DNA of 64,000 bases from Ambrosia x helenae (Eukaryota > Streptophyta > Magnoliopsida > Asterales > Asteraceae), in NCBI GenBank assembly GCA_030844895.1, contig CM061233.1:65063190-65127189 (forward strand), in the 5' to 3' direction. Of this stretch, positions 24,230 through 36,285 are shown piece after piece (position 1 is the stretch's first letter; each line of letters opens with the position of its first letter). The translations under genes and the position numbers were made by a program. The notes beneath the pieces were generated by a model. The model saw nothing but the letters and a program-made list of their open reading frames with translations, was not told where the DNA came from and searched no databases.

Positions 24230-24780
24230 GTGTAAAACAGACACTAATACATGTTAAATACAAATGAACATAGGTAACCTTAAACTAAGACACTACACAG
24301 TTTACACATGTGTATATCAGCTTCAAATAAGTGGCAGTGAGCTATTTACACATGTGTAAAACAGACACTTACAAATGTGTAATACAACTAAACATAGATA
24401 ACCGAGAACTAAGACGCTGAACAGTTTACACATGTGTATATCAGCTTCAAATAAGTGGCAATGAGCTATTTACACTTTTGTAAAACAAACACTTACACAT
24501 GATATATACAACTGGACATAGATAACCGAGAACTAAGACACTGAACAGTTTACACATGTGTATATCAGCTTCAAATAAGTGATAGTGAGCTATTTACACA
24601 TTATAAAACAGGCACTTACAAATGTGTAATACAACTGATCATAGGTAACCTAGAACCGAGACACTTAACATTTTACACATCTGTATCTCAGCTTTAAATA
24701 AGTGGTAGGGAGCTATTTACGGATGTGTAAAACAGACACTTACACATGTGTAATACAATTGAACATATGTAAACTTTAAC
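24230..24780. repeat. Tandem repeat, four units of about 123 bp
   Basis: Units begin tttacacatgtgtatatcag at about 24301, 24426 and 24549, with a diverged fourth at about 24671. Spacings are 125, 123 and 122 bases. Each unit carries about three palindrome or half-palindrome motifs and the phrases cttcaaataagtgg and gagctattta. Confidence 0.85.
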
Positions 24781-24892
24781 TAATATCTCAACGGTAAATA
24801 TATGCATAGACTAAAAGAAAAAAACTAACATATATACATACCTTGGCATGAAGTTTATAGATAATATGTTTGTAGCTTATAGCAATAGATAG

Positions 24893-25015
24893 ACCAACTT
24901 GATAATTGGTAATCCGGCTCCACTACAAACAACATATCTAAATGCAATAATACCATTTACTTTCCTAGGTGTTGACAACCTAATATCAAACACAACCGTC
25001 TGGCATAAGGCTAAT
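24893..25015 (-). pseudogene. FAR1-type DNA-binding domain fragment
   Basis: One minus frame reads VFDIRLSTPRKVNG, IIAFRYVVCSGAG and LPIIK. This fits the core of the FAR1 (WRKY-GCM1 related) zinc-binding domain, with the G/V-F-D-x-R start and a Y-x-V-C-S-x-x-G block. It lies upstream of the MULE-like fragment at 24161 in the same orientation, as domain order in FAR1-related proteins predicts. Stops lie on both sides. Confidence 0.45.
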
Positions 25016-25090
25016 AGATAGAAACAACATCTTCCTCAATTGTTTGTCTTTGCATAGAAAGGATTAAGTAGTTACACATGTGTAAAAACA

Positions 25091-25582
25091 GAACACTAAG
25101 TGATATGACTAATTTCAGTGGAAGCGTAATAAAACCATGACATAAACATAAAAAAACATACACTTGAGAAATATAAAACACTAATATTACATTAAAATAA
25201 CCAGTAACTACTCAAATGCATACAATACAAGCAAAAACATAGAACTAATTACTTGTAAACATACATACCATGACTGCAATTAACCAAATAAAAAGAAAAT
25301 TAGCTCAAATTAAGAACAACCATATGAACTGAAATTACAAAAGCATTAAGAAACAATGAAGAATCAAAACCCTAAGCAGAAGGAATCATACGATTAGAAT
25401 GCAAGATGATAAGAAGAAGATACAAAACCCTGATATTTTGTTTGATGTCTCTATGCTGATCGATTGGATGAAGAAGATAGTTGTCTTTGTTGATCGGTGT
25501 CTCTGCTGATTGATTGGATGAATAATAACAATGTTTAGGGTGATCGATGTCATTGTACAAATGAATGATCGATATCTCAAAT
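25091..25582. other. Nested-block sequence left of Tekay-2
   Basis: AT-rich. It includes an imperfect duplication of gatcgatgtc/tgattggatgaa phrases around 25440-25560. It continues at 36090 beyond Tekay-2. Short ORFs here are unconvincing. Confidence 0.4.
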
Positions 25583-28163
25583 TGTCACACCCTCAAATTA
25601 CCACCTGCGGGGTTTTACCGCGGGGCGCATGACAAACCAGGATCCAAGTCAACGGTCACAATAAACAACACTATATGAAAATACATAACATTCAAAAGAC
25701 ATAGTTTTCATAAACCCATAAACTGTAGCGGAAGCATTCAACGAGTTACAATCCAAAGTTTCAATGTTTCAAATGTTTAATGCAAAATGTGAACTAAACT
25801 CTAGACGCCAGTGCAGACCCGTGCGCCTAGTTCCATTTATTGCTACCTTAGCGACCTGAGAAAAACATGCCAAAAAGATGTCAACATATAATGCTGGTGA
25901 GTTCACAGGTTTGTTCAAAATGCTATCAAGATGTTACCAGAATGTTACCATGTCCATACTATATCCATGTTACCAAGCACGCTAGCTAGGCGTATGCTTT
26001 GTTACTACTACGATTGGAAAACCATTACTAGACTGTTACCATGTGTTCAGCCCGATGTGTTGTAGCCACGCTACGAGTGTTACCAGTTCGAGACAATATG
26101 CACCCGCCCGGCCCTCCAAGCCGTCGAGTGGGGTTTGTCAAACCCAATAGATCTATCCACATTTCCCCCGTTGTGCATTCCCGCACATTCATGGTTTCCC
26201 CCGGGACTTTAAAAGATCATATAGAACACAAGTTTAAAACCATAGCATGACATATGTTACCAAAATAGTTTAGTGCATGTTTTCTCCCCCAAAAGTTAAA
26301 GCAGTAAAAAGTGGGGCCGTGAACTCACCTTATGTAGCGTTCTTCAAATATAAGTAAAGATGTTTAGCCCTTGATAATCCCTCTACCGGAGATCTATCAA
26401 AATGTTCACATAAGTGTTCTGACTACTAACCATAAGGTTATCTAGTCCCCGATTGTCCAGATCGTAACCAAGTATGTTTTAAAACGTGTTTAGATGTTTA
26501 ACCGACACACTAGACCGACCCGACATCCCGTTGGTGACCCATTACCCTAACTAATCAAGTACACATAGATTACACACAAGGTTCAAGCATAAAACACTTA
26601 GTTTGTATCAAAAATCTCATTTCTGCATCAGAACGGTCGAACCAGTCAGTTTTAAGTCTCCTTCGCACCTTTTAGTCTCCTTCGCACCTTTTACATCTCG
26701 TTCGACCGTTTGATGCTTCCTTCGCCCGTTTTATTACGTTCGTCCAAAGAAAAGCCAGGTTCGACCCTGGATCCCTCCTTCGCACCATCGACTGGTCGAA
26801 GGAGGCCAGGTTCGCCCCTGTTGTATAATTTTTCCTAAAAATGCTTCAAACACATTCAAAACGACCCGAAACATCATCAAACACAGCAGTCAAGCATGAA
26901 TAACTTATCCCTACAAAACCCCATCGATTTCCCCCGATAATACGTCCGTTTTAGCCCTTTCCCAAAATGGTAAAGATTATGGAAACATCACTTTCATGCA
27001 TGAATTATTTACCCAATTTGGAAACTTTTGAAATCGATTCATGTTTAGCCTAAAATACTCAGTTTGTCGATTATCCAATCTTTCTTATTCATTCTATTGA
27101 TCATAAATATTCATACATCAAGTATTAATCCAATAAAACCCCCAAATATTATTATATCCATTCCTAACCCTAGACAACAATATTCCCTTATTAACAACAA
27201 TCCTATATCATGTTTCTATCATAGATATAGCAGCAAATCAGTGAACAACACATAACACCACATAACACACCATTTACACATGTTATTCATTATGAAAACC
27301 TATGTTAAATGATCATGTTTTGATTTAGAAAGATGTTTAAAAGGTTTTCAATCATAAAAACACCTTTAGAACAGATCCGGACAATTAGGGTTAGATGAAA
27401 ACGAATTAAAATTCTTTTAAAAGATTTAGGATTATGAACACACCTTGGATTCTTGTTTAGATGTTGTAGATGGGTTAGATTATGAAAAAGAAGAGCAAAA
27501 ACTCCATCCTTAGTGTTTAAGATCGTTTGAGAGCGTTTTGGGACGGTTAGGGTTTGTGAAATGATGAAAAATGACAAAGGTTGGTATTTATACTAGTCCT
27601 CCTTCGCCCCAATTCATTGGTCGAAGGTGGTCTCCTTCGCCCCTTTCACAGGGTCGAATGAGACCTGATTGGTCGAAGGGAATTCCTCAAATTCCACTTC
27701 CCTGGTTCGCCCACTTGCATGGGTCGAACCAGACACTTTCCTTCTCCTTCGACCACTCGAAGTGGTCGAACCAGAACCCCTTTTTAATTAGTTTTCCAGT
27801 TTGTCGTGTTTAACGCATTCTAACACATCTTAACACATAAGCATGCATCCTTAGTCTATATTTAACACATTAAAGCACAGATAATCATTTACACATCGTT
27901 TAAACACATCTATGTATATAATCCACCACACGACCCATAATTTACACATATACTTAATTAGTTCATGTAATGTCACCAACAATGGAACCCGGTACTAGTG
28001 TATTACCAAAACGACTCCCAATGATCCTCCAGATTATTGTACCCTGGACAAGCCTAACTTGACCCGACTCAACTAACCCAGTTAAGTTTGTTTATAAACG
28101 TTTCTCGCTAAGGTAGACTTAGATGTTACTAATATGTTTAAGCCGAACATGCCGGGTGTCACA
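25583..28163 (-). repeat. 3' LTR of Tekay-2
   Basis: 2,581 bp with the same termini as Tekay-1. The sense strand carries a TATA-like GTATAAATAC at 27584-27593. Dyad motifs of the type ggtcgaa or ttcgacc cluster at about 26630-26825 and 27600-27780, the positions held by gcgattagg clusters in Tekay-1. Confidence 0.93.
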
Positions 28164-28301
28164 TCATCCCCACGTTGAAAGAATTTTCGTCCCGAAAATT
28201 GCGCAAAGCTCAAAAAGAAAGAAACGAAAAGAACAGAACGAAAAGAAACTTACCGGATGTCACATCATCCCCACGTTGAAAGGAATCTCGACCCGAGATT
28301 C
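28156..28301 (-). promoter_or_regulatory. Tekay-2 polypurine tract, duplicated, with hairpins
   Basis: The block tcacatcatccccacgttga occurs next to the LTR and again from about 28260, roughly 102 bases on. Hairpins follow at 28182-28200 (stem aattttcg) and 28283-28301 (stem gaatctcg). The arrangement matches Tekay-1. Confidence 0.75.
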
Positions 28302-31300
28302 ATTCCGCTTCAGCAGTAACATGCCTCGATTCAAAAGCGCGTTTCGGAAAGAGATGAGGATACTTAGATTTCATCTGATCCTCCCGTTCCCATGTGAACT
28401 CCGGTCCACGGTTCGAGTTCCAACGGACTTTAACGATGCGGATTTTACTCCGACGAAGGCTACGAATCTTGTAGTCGAGAATCTCGACAGGTTCCTCCAC
28501 AATACGAAGACGATCATCAACCTTGATCTCTTCCAGTGGTACAATGAGAGATTCATCAGCCAAACACTTCTTCAAGTTAGACACATGGAAGACGTTGTGT
28601 ACACTACCGAGCTCCGCCGGTAAGTCAAGTCTGTATGCCACCAGTCCAATCCGATCCAGGATTGCGAACGGTCCGACATAACGAGGGTTAAGCTTGCCAC
28701 GCTTTCCAAAGCGTATGACGCCCTTCCATGGTGAAACTTTCAGAAGTACCTTGTCCCCAACCTAGAACTCTAAAGGTTTTCGACGGCGATCGGCATAGCT
28801 CTTCTGACGATCCCGTGCAGCAGCCAAACGTTGACGGATCTGTACGATTTTCTCCGAAGTTTCGTACACGAGTTCTGGACCAGTGAGCTGGCTCTCGCCC
28901 ACCTCGGCCCAACAAAGTGGTGATCGACATTTCCGTCCGTAAAGAGCCTCGAACGGAGCTGCCTTGATGCTAGAGTGATAGCTGTTGTTGTAGGAGAACT
29001 CCACTAACGGCAGGTGGATCTCCCAACTCTTGCCAAAATCGATAACACATGCCCGGAGCATGTCTTCCAAGGTTTGAATCGTCCGCTCACTCTGTCCATC
29101 AGTTTGTGGATGATAAGCCGTACTCATATCCAACTGAGTACCCAAAGCCTTGTGCAGAGCCTTCCAGAAACGCGAAGCGAAACGAGAATCACGATCAGAG
29201 ATAATAGAAACAGGCACTCCATGCCGAGCAACCACCTCCTTAAGGTAAAGTCGAGCTAATCGCTTGAGCCCATCGGTTTCCTTAATAGGTATAAAACGTG
29301 CCGATTTTGTCAGCCGGTCAACAATCACCCAAATCATATCGTAACCACTAGGTGACCTTGGCAGTTTGGTGACAAAATCCATCGTGATTCGTTCCCACTT
29401 CCATTCTGGAACCTCTGGTTGTTGCAGGAGACCAGACGGCCTCTGATACTCCACCTTGACTTTAGCACAAGTCAAACATATGCTGACGTAAGAAGCTATG
29501 TCAGCTTTCATGTTCGGCCACCAATAAAGTATCTTCAAATCCTGATACATCTTATCGGAGCCAGGGTGAATAGAATACCGGGATTTGTGAGCTTCATCCA
29601 GAACAAGCTCGCGCAATCCCCCGAATAATGGGACCCAAACACGTCCCGCAAAATAGTGTAAGCCATCAGTCCTGAGCTCAAGATGCTTGTCAGCACCGTG
29701 CATCGTTTCAGCCTTAAGGTTTTCCTCTTTCAAGGCTTCCAACTGTGCAGAACGGATTCGGTCAGGCAATGACGAATGAATGGTGAGCTGTAAGGCTCGA
29801 ACACGGCGAGGGTTCGCATACTCCTTCCTGCTCAAGGCGTCCGCCACAACATTCGCCTTGCCAGGATGGTATTTGATGGCACAGTCATAATCGTTTAGGA
29901 GTTCAACCCAGCGACACTGCCGCATGTTCAACACCTTCTGGTTGAAAATATGCTGAAGACTCTTGTGATCGGTATATACTTCACACTTGGTACCGTACAA
30001 GTAATGTCTCCAGATTTTCAACGCAAAGACTACCGCACCCAGTTCCAAGTCATGAGTAGTGTAGTTCTTCTCATGAACTTTGAGTTGGCGAGAAGCATAA
30101 GCAATAACCTTCCCGCGCTGCATCAATACGCAACCGAGACCACGAATAGAAGCATCACAGTACACAACGAAATCATCAGTGCCTTCCGGCAAGGATAAGA
30201 TAGGTGCAGAACAAAGTTTAAGCTTCAGCATCTGAAATGCTGATTCTTGTGGTTCATCCCAGTCGAACTTTCGGTCCTTCTTGGTAAGAGCAGTGAGGGG
30301 TTGAGCGATCTTCGAAATCCCTCGATGAAACGACGATAATAACCCGCAAGACCTAGAAATTGCCGCACCTCAGATGGCGTCTTTGGTGCTTCCCAGTCCT
30401 TAATAGCTTCGATCTTAGCCGGATCGACATGAATTCCCAGTTCATTCACCACATGTCCTAGGAATTGAACTTCACGCAACCAAAAATCACACTTCGAGAA
30501 CTTAGCATACAACTGTTCCTGTCTCAAAAGTTCCAAAACCAACCGCAGATGTTCCTCATGATCCGCCTTGTTCTTGGAATAGATCAGAATGTCGTCAATG
30601 AACACGATGACGAACTTATCAAGGTAAGGTTTGCAAACGCGGTTCATCAAATCCATGAACACCGCCAGTGCGTTAGTGAGGCCAAAAGGCATGACCAAGA
30701 ACTCAAAATGGCCATAACGAGTGCGAAAAGCAGTCTTCTGAATATCAGCTTCCCTGACGCGCAACTGGTGATAACCGGACCGCAAATCAATCTTTGAATA
30801 GTAGCTAGAGCCCTGAAGCTGGTCAAAGAGATCATCAATGCGAGGAAGAGGATAACGATTCTTGATGGTCACTTTGTTCAGGTCACGATAATCAATACAC
30901 ATACGAAGACTTCCGTCCTTCTTCTTCACAAACAAAATAGGAGCTCCCCACGGGGAAGAACTCGGTCGAATGAAACCCTTTTCCAAGAGTTCCTGCAACT
31001 GGCTGGACAACTCTTGCATCTCGGGAGGTGCAAGACGATACGGAGCTCGGGCAATAGGAGCTGCGCCCGGAGTGAGATCAATACCAAACTCAAACTGACG
31101 ATAGGGAGGAAGACCAGGTAAATCATCAGGAAACACATCAGAAAAGTCACGAACCACCGGGATATCCTCGATCTTCTTCTCATCGTCAGTAGAAACGTTA
31201 ACAAGTGCCAGAATGGCCGAACAACCCTTCCGAAGATACTTACGGGCTTTCATGCTAGAAATGATACTCAGCGGAGCACCGCTTTTCTCGCCACGAACCG

Positions 31301-32982
31301 AAAGAATCTTTCCATCAGGGAGAGGGATCCGAATAACCTTGTCAAAACAAACGATCTCCGCGCGATACAACGATAACCAATCCATGCCAACCACGACATC
31401 AAAACTACCTAGAGGTACCGGCATAAGGTCAATGGGGAAAGACAAACCCGACAGTTCCAAGCGACATTCCCTAAGGGTGTGTGTCGCTTCGATTTTCTTA
31501 CCATCAGCCAATTCTATTAAGTACTTAGCCTCTAAAGGTGTGGGTACTATATCTAGCAATCGACTAACATCCAAAGATACGAAACACTTATCGGCACCAG
31601 AATCAAACAAGACAGAAACATAGCGATCATTAAGAAGGAATGTACCGGTAACTGTGTCTGGATCCTGCCTAGCCTCTGCAGACCCAATGACGAAAGCACG
31701 TGCAGTCCTGCCTCCGCCGCCATTGTTCCCGTTACTGTTCCCGTTCTTCCCGTTTTCGCCCTGTTTCAGCTTGGGACAGTCACGCTTGAAGTGTCCCGTG
31801 TCACCACAGTTGTAATACCCCTGCCTCCCCTGAGTTCCCTGAACAGCGAGAGCAGGAGCAGGAGTAGAGGTACGAGCTTGGGTCGATGGAAGTGCTGCCC
31901 TGCAATCCTTGGCCAAGTGCCCAAGCTGGTTGCACCGATGACAGCGTGCCTTATCACAGTTCCCCGAGTGGTGGTATCCACACCGGTTACACTTGGGGTG
32001 CTTCCCGATATATCCACCTGTCTTCTGCCCCGAAGACGATCCAGACGACTCAAACTTCTTCGCCGGCTGAGCTGGCACCACACTCTTCCCTACACTCTCC
32101 CACTTCCTCTTGTTTCCCTCAGCAGCCTTCACAGTAGCACCCTTGGGTGGCAAAACGCCTTCCGCCACCTTCAGGTTACTCATCCGATGAGCTGATCGGA
32201 CAACTTCAGCAATAGTGGAAAGATTCCCAGCAGCCACCAACCCAGCAATCTCAGGCACTAGTCCAGACACATAGTGCTCGATCCTCCTGTACTCGGGTGT
32301 GTGTAAGTCAGGACACAACACCGCCAGCTCGTTCCTCCTCATAGTGTACTCCTCAATCTCCGACCCAACCTTCTTGAAACTCCAGACCTCATGCTCCAAC
32401 TTCTGAATCTCCTCCCTCGGACAGTACTCACCTCTCAAAAGCTGCACAAACTCCGCCCAAGGCATAGCAATAGCCTCTCCCAATCCCACGTTCTGTGTAG
32501 TAGCATTCCACCACGACAATGCAGGCCCTTCAAATGTCGCAGTAGCATACTTCACCCGGTCCCCAGCAGGACAGTTACACATAACAAAGACAGATTCCAC
32601 CTTCTCCAGCCATCGGAGCAGTCCCACCGCTCCCTCAGTTCCAGCGAAGTTATGGGGCTGACAGTCCCTAAACTTCTTGTAAGAGCACTGAGGTGGGGGT
32701 GGATTGGCACCAACACCTGAAATACGGTACACGAATAAAACACAAACGAAAAGGCACGAAACCCGAAAATGAGACAAGATCGACAGAAATCAACTCACCA
32801 CCCATGGCATTAATCCCAGCCTGGAAATTTGCCATAGCCATGTTCACTTGCTGCTGGAGCAAGTTGTTCAGTTCAGCTTGGGTCATATTGATGTTTCCAC
32901 GACCACCGCCTTCGGCACGACCACCGCCGCCAGCACGGCCACCGCCGCCACCACGACGTCCACCACCGCGAGCACCAGACAT
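28300..32982 (-). pseudogene. gag-pol: Tekay-2 gag-pol polyprotein, several lesions
   Basis: Same order as Tekay-1: Gly/Arg-rich start at 32982, intron 32717-32798, Gag, knuckles, protease (DSGADK), reverse transcriptase (FIDDILIYSK), RNase H, integrase and chromodomain-like tail ending at 28300. Lesions: a one-base deletion near 30314 breaks the frame between reverse transcriptase and RNase H, and a TAG at 28762-28764 replaces the Glu seen after KPLEF in Tekay-1. The second knuckle has Tyr for its first Cys (31815-31817). The conserved TNAPA of the reverse transcriptase reads TNALA (30666-30668). It should make no active Pol. Confidence 0.93.
32717..32798 (-). other. Intron within Tekay-2 gag
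   Basis: Exon 1 is 32982-32799 (184 nt), ending one base into a codon. The intron starts GTGAGT, ends TATTTCAG and is 82 nt. Joining to 32716 gives Met-Gly-Gly-Val-Gly-Ala-Asn and continues the Gag frame. The position matches the Tekay-1 intron though the sequence has diverged. Confidence 0.75.
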
Positions 32983-33509
32983 GATCTAACAAATCAAGAA
33001 ATCAAGAGATTCAGATTCACTTCCAGTGTCAACCACTAGAAATTTACAAGAGTTAACCTAGGGACAAATTCAGGACTATACATCCAAACTCGAAGTCCAT
33101 CGGGATTTTCATGCATTCCAGTTTATTATTTCGTGTGCACCCGAAATGATAAACTGCTCTACATGGTCCTCCAGATGTACCCCTAATCCAGACCCTAGTC
33201 ACTGAATATCATCGCCTAGTAACGTGTTACGATAGGTGCAAGTGTAAGAAGGCATGTGTGTGCTAGAACCAACAAAGTAACCCTTCCTTCTTCAATCCAG
33301 AAGAAGAAAACAAGAGTAGGTAGGAACCCAAATAAAAGCGGATGATGTAACGAAGAAACATGATGATGATGTAAGGACACCCCGACAACGTTAGTACGTA
33401 TCCCACTAATAGACCCAAAGTATGTGACCGTCTAGTGTGTGCGACTCGGCTATAGACCAGACTCTACATGCAGTCCTAGTTCACTATAACCTGGCTCTGA
33501 TACCAATCT
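32983..33509 (-). other. Tekay-2 5' leader with tRNA primer site
   Basis: Primer site at 33493-33506 (plus strand tggctctgatacca), three bases from the LTR. The rest is a non-coding leader that resembles the Tekay-1 leader in part, for example the shared gaccgtctagtgtgtgcgac. Confidence 0.85.
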
Positions 33510-36089
33510 GTCACACCCTCAAATTACCACTTGCGGGGTTTTACCGCGGGGCGCATGACAAACCAGGATCCAAGTCAACGGTCACAATAAACAACACTAT
33601 ATGAAAATACATAACATTCAAAAGACATAGTTTTCATAAACCCATAAACTGTAGCGGAAGCATTCAACGAGTTACAATCCAAAGTTTCAATGTTTCAAAT
33701 GTTTAATGCAAAATGTGAACTAAACTCTAGACGCCAGTGCAGACCCGTGCGCCTAGTTCCATTTATTGCTACCTTAGCGACCTGAGAAAAACATGCCAAA
33801 AAGATGTCAACATATAATGCTGGTGAGTTCACAGGTTTGTTCAAAATGCTATCAAGATGTTACCAGAATGTTACCATGTCCATACTATATCCATGTTACC
33901 AAGTACGCTAGCTAGGCGTATGCTTTGTTACTACTACGATTGGAAAACCATTACTAGACTGTTACCATGTGTTTAGCCCGATGTGTTGTAGCCACGCTAC
34001 GAGTGTTACCAGTTCGAGACAATATGCACCCGCCCGGCCCTCCAAGCCGTCGAGTGGGGTTTGTCAAACCCAATAGATCTATCCACATTTCCCCCGTTGT
34101 GCATTCCCGCACATTCATGGTTTCCCCCGGGACTTTAAAAGATCGTATAGTACACAAGTTTAAAACCATAGCATGACATATGTTACCAAAATAGTTTAGT
34201 GCATGTTTTCTCCCCCAAAAGTTAAAGCAGTAAAAAGTGGGGCCGTGAACTCACCTTATGTAGCGTTCTTCAAATATAAGTAAAGATGTTTAGCCCTTGA
34301 TAATCCCTCTACCGGAGATCTATCAAAATGTTCACATAAGTGTTCTGACTACTAACCATAAGGTTATCTAGTCCCCGATTGTCCAGATCGTAACCAAGTA
34401 TGTTTTAAAACATGTTTAGATGTTTAACCGACACACTAGACCGACCCGACATCCCGTTGGTGACCCATTACCCTAACTAATCAAGTACACATAGATTACA
34501 CACAAGGTTCAAGCATAAAACACTTAGTTTGTATCAAAAATCTCATTTCTGCATCAGAACGGTCGAACCAGTCAGTTTTAAGTCTTCTTCGCACCTTTTA
34601 GTCTCCTTCGCACCTTTTACGTCTCGTTCTACCGTTTGATGCTTCCTTCGCCCGTTTTATTACGTTCGTCCAATGAAAAGCCAGGTTCGACCCTGGATCC
34701 CTCCTTCGCACCATCGACTGGTCGAAGGAGGCCAGGTTCGCCCCTGTTGTATAATTTTTCCTAAAAATGCTTCAAACACATTCAAAACGACCCGAAACAT
34801 CATCAAACACAGCCGTCAAGCATGAATAACTTATCCCTACAAAACCCCATCGATTTCCCCCGATAATACGTCCGTTTTAGCCCTTTCCCAAAATGGTAAA
34901 GATTATGGAAACATCACTTTCATGCATGAATTATTTACCCAATTTGGAAACTTTTGAAATCGATTCATGTTTAGCCTAAAATACTCAGTTTGTCGATTAT
35001 CCAATCTTTCTTATTCATTCTATTGATCATAAATATTCATACATCAAGTATTAATCCAATAAAACCCCCAAATATTATTATATCCATTCCTAACCCTAGA
35101 CAACAATATTCCCTTATTAACAACAATCCTATATCATGTTTCTATCATAGATATAGCAGTAAATCAGTGAACAACACATAACACCACATAACACACCATT
35201 TACACATGTTATTCATTATGAAAACCTATGTTAAATGATCATGTTTTGATTTATAAAGATGTTTAAAAGGTTTTCAATCATAAAAACACCTTTAGAACAG
35301 TTCCGGACAATTAGGGTTAGATGAAAACGAATTAAAATGCTTTTAAAAGATTTAGGATTATGAACACACCTTGGATTCTTGTTTAGATGTTGTAGATGGG
35401 TTAGATTATGAAAAAGAAGAGCAAAAACTCCTTCCTTAGTGTTTAAGATCGTTTGAGAGCGTTTTGGGATGGTTAGGGTTTGTGAAATGATGAAAAATGA
35501 CAAAGGTTGGTATTTATACTAGTCATCCTTCGCCCCAATTCATTGGTCGAAGGTGGTCTCCTTCGCCCCTTTCACAGGGTCGAATGAGACCTGATTGGTC
35601 AAAGGGAATTCCTCAAATTCCACTTCCCTTGTTCGCCCACTTGCATGGGTCGAACCAGACACTTTCCTTCTCCTTCGACCACTCGAAGTGGTCGAACCAG
35701 AACCCCTTTTTAATTAGTTTTCCAGTTTGTCGTGTTTAACGCATTCTAACACATCTTAACACATAAGCATGCATCCTTAGTCTATATTTAACACATTAAA
35801 GCACAGATAATCATTTACACATCGTTTAAACACATCTATGTATATAATCCACCACACGACCCATAATCTACACATATACTTAATTAGTTCATGTAATGTC
35901 ACCAACAACGGAACCCGGTACTAGTGTATTACCAAAACGACTCCCAATGATCCTCTAGATCATTGTACCCTGGACAATCCTAACTTGACCCGACTCAACT
36001 AACCCAGTTAAGTTTGTTTATAAACGTTTCTCGCTAAGGTAGACTTAGATGTTACTAATATGTTTAAGCCGAACATGCCGGGTGTCACA
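33510..36089 (-). repeat. 5' LTR of Tekay-2
   Basis: 2,580 bp partner of 25583-28163, with about 26 substitutions and one length difference. TATA-like box at 35510-35519. Confidence 0.93.
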
Positions 36090-36285
36090 CAAATGGTTGA
36101 TAGGTTTAGATGATGATCGATTTATCTGTTGTTGTTTATTGTTGGTGGAGAAGAGATTGGTAGAATACTACTTTACCCTTTTAATTAAAACGCAAGGGAA
36201 ATAAATGAGTGGTTGAGATTTGTTCTCATGGTTCTCACAAAAGACGGGTGTTCTCATTTAAACCCTCCCCTATATGTGTATATAT
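36090..36285. other. Right arm and inverted end of the nested block
   Basis: Continues 25582 after the duplicated caaat. It contains the right inverted end (about 36215-36275) and then a (TA)n tract at about 36270-36290. Confidence 0.45.

Larger units (their letters stand above)
21986..25090. repeat. Field of interspersed TTACACATGTGTAA palindromes
   Basis: The 14 bp perfect palindrome occurs exactly at least a dozen times, and with one or two changes many more times. It begins near 22018 and ends near 25085. Examples lie near 22212, 22713, 22930, 23061, 23123, 23148, 23426, 23495, 23536, 23600, 24222, 24347, 24741 and 25072. Intervals range from about 25 to several hundred bases. Linking phrases such as aaaacagacac recur. 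The field is interrupted at 23650-24215 by coding-like sequence. ORFs rich in CKL and YTFA across it are products of the repeat. Confidence 0.9.
25583..36089 (-). mobile_element. Complete Ty3/gypsy LTR retrotransposon, Tekay-like (Tekay-2)
   Basis: A 10,507 bp element in minus orientation, with LTRs at 25583-28163 and 33510-36089 and the 5 bp target duplication caaat (25578-25582, 36090-36094). It has the same layout as Tekay-1. Gag-pol is clearly homologous, but the LTRs are only partly alike, so it is a related family. I counted about 26 LTR differences (about 1%), so it is several times older than Tekay-1 though still recent. Confidence 0.95.
15264..36275. mobile_element. Nested block bounded by similar inverted ends at (TA)n tracts
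   Basis: The left end (from 15265: agggaagggtt, then ttgtgagaac and a second agaac) resembles the reverse complement of the right end (36275 inward: aggggagggtt, then ttgtgagaac and a second gagaac). Both abut (TA)n. The inverted repeat is about 45-50 bp and imperfect. Removing Tekay-2 (10.5 kb) and the two Helitrons (5.6 kb) leaves about 4.9 kb, holding the palindrome field and FAR1-like scraps. The ends resemble those of the small elements at 52-55 kb. They could instead be two separate related elements. Confidence 0.4.

Noticed and set aside
21986..25090. CRISPR-like array
   Set aside because: The repeats are palindromic but unevenly spaced, spacers are repeated, and the DNA is plant nuclear sequence.
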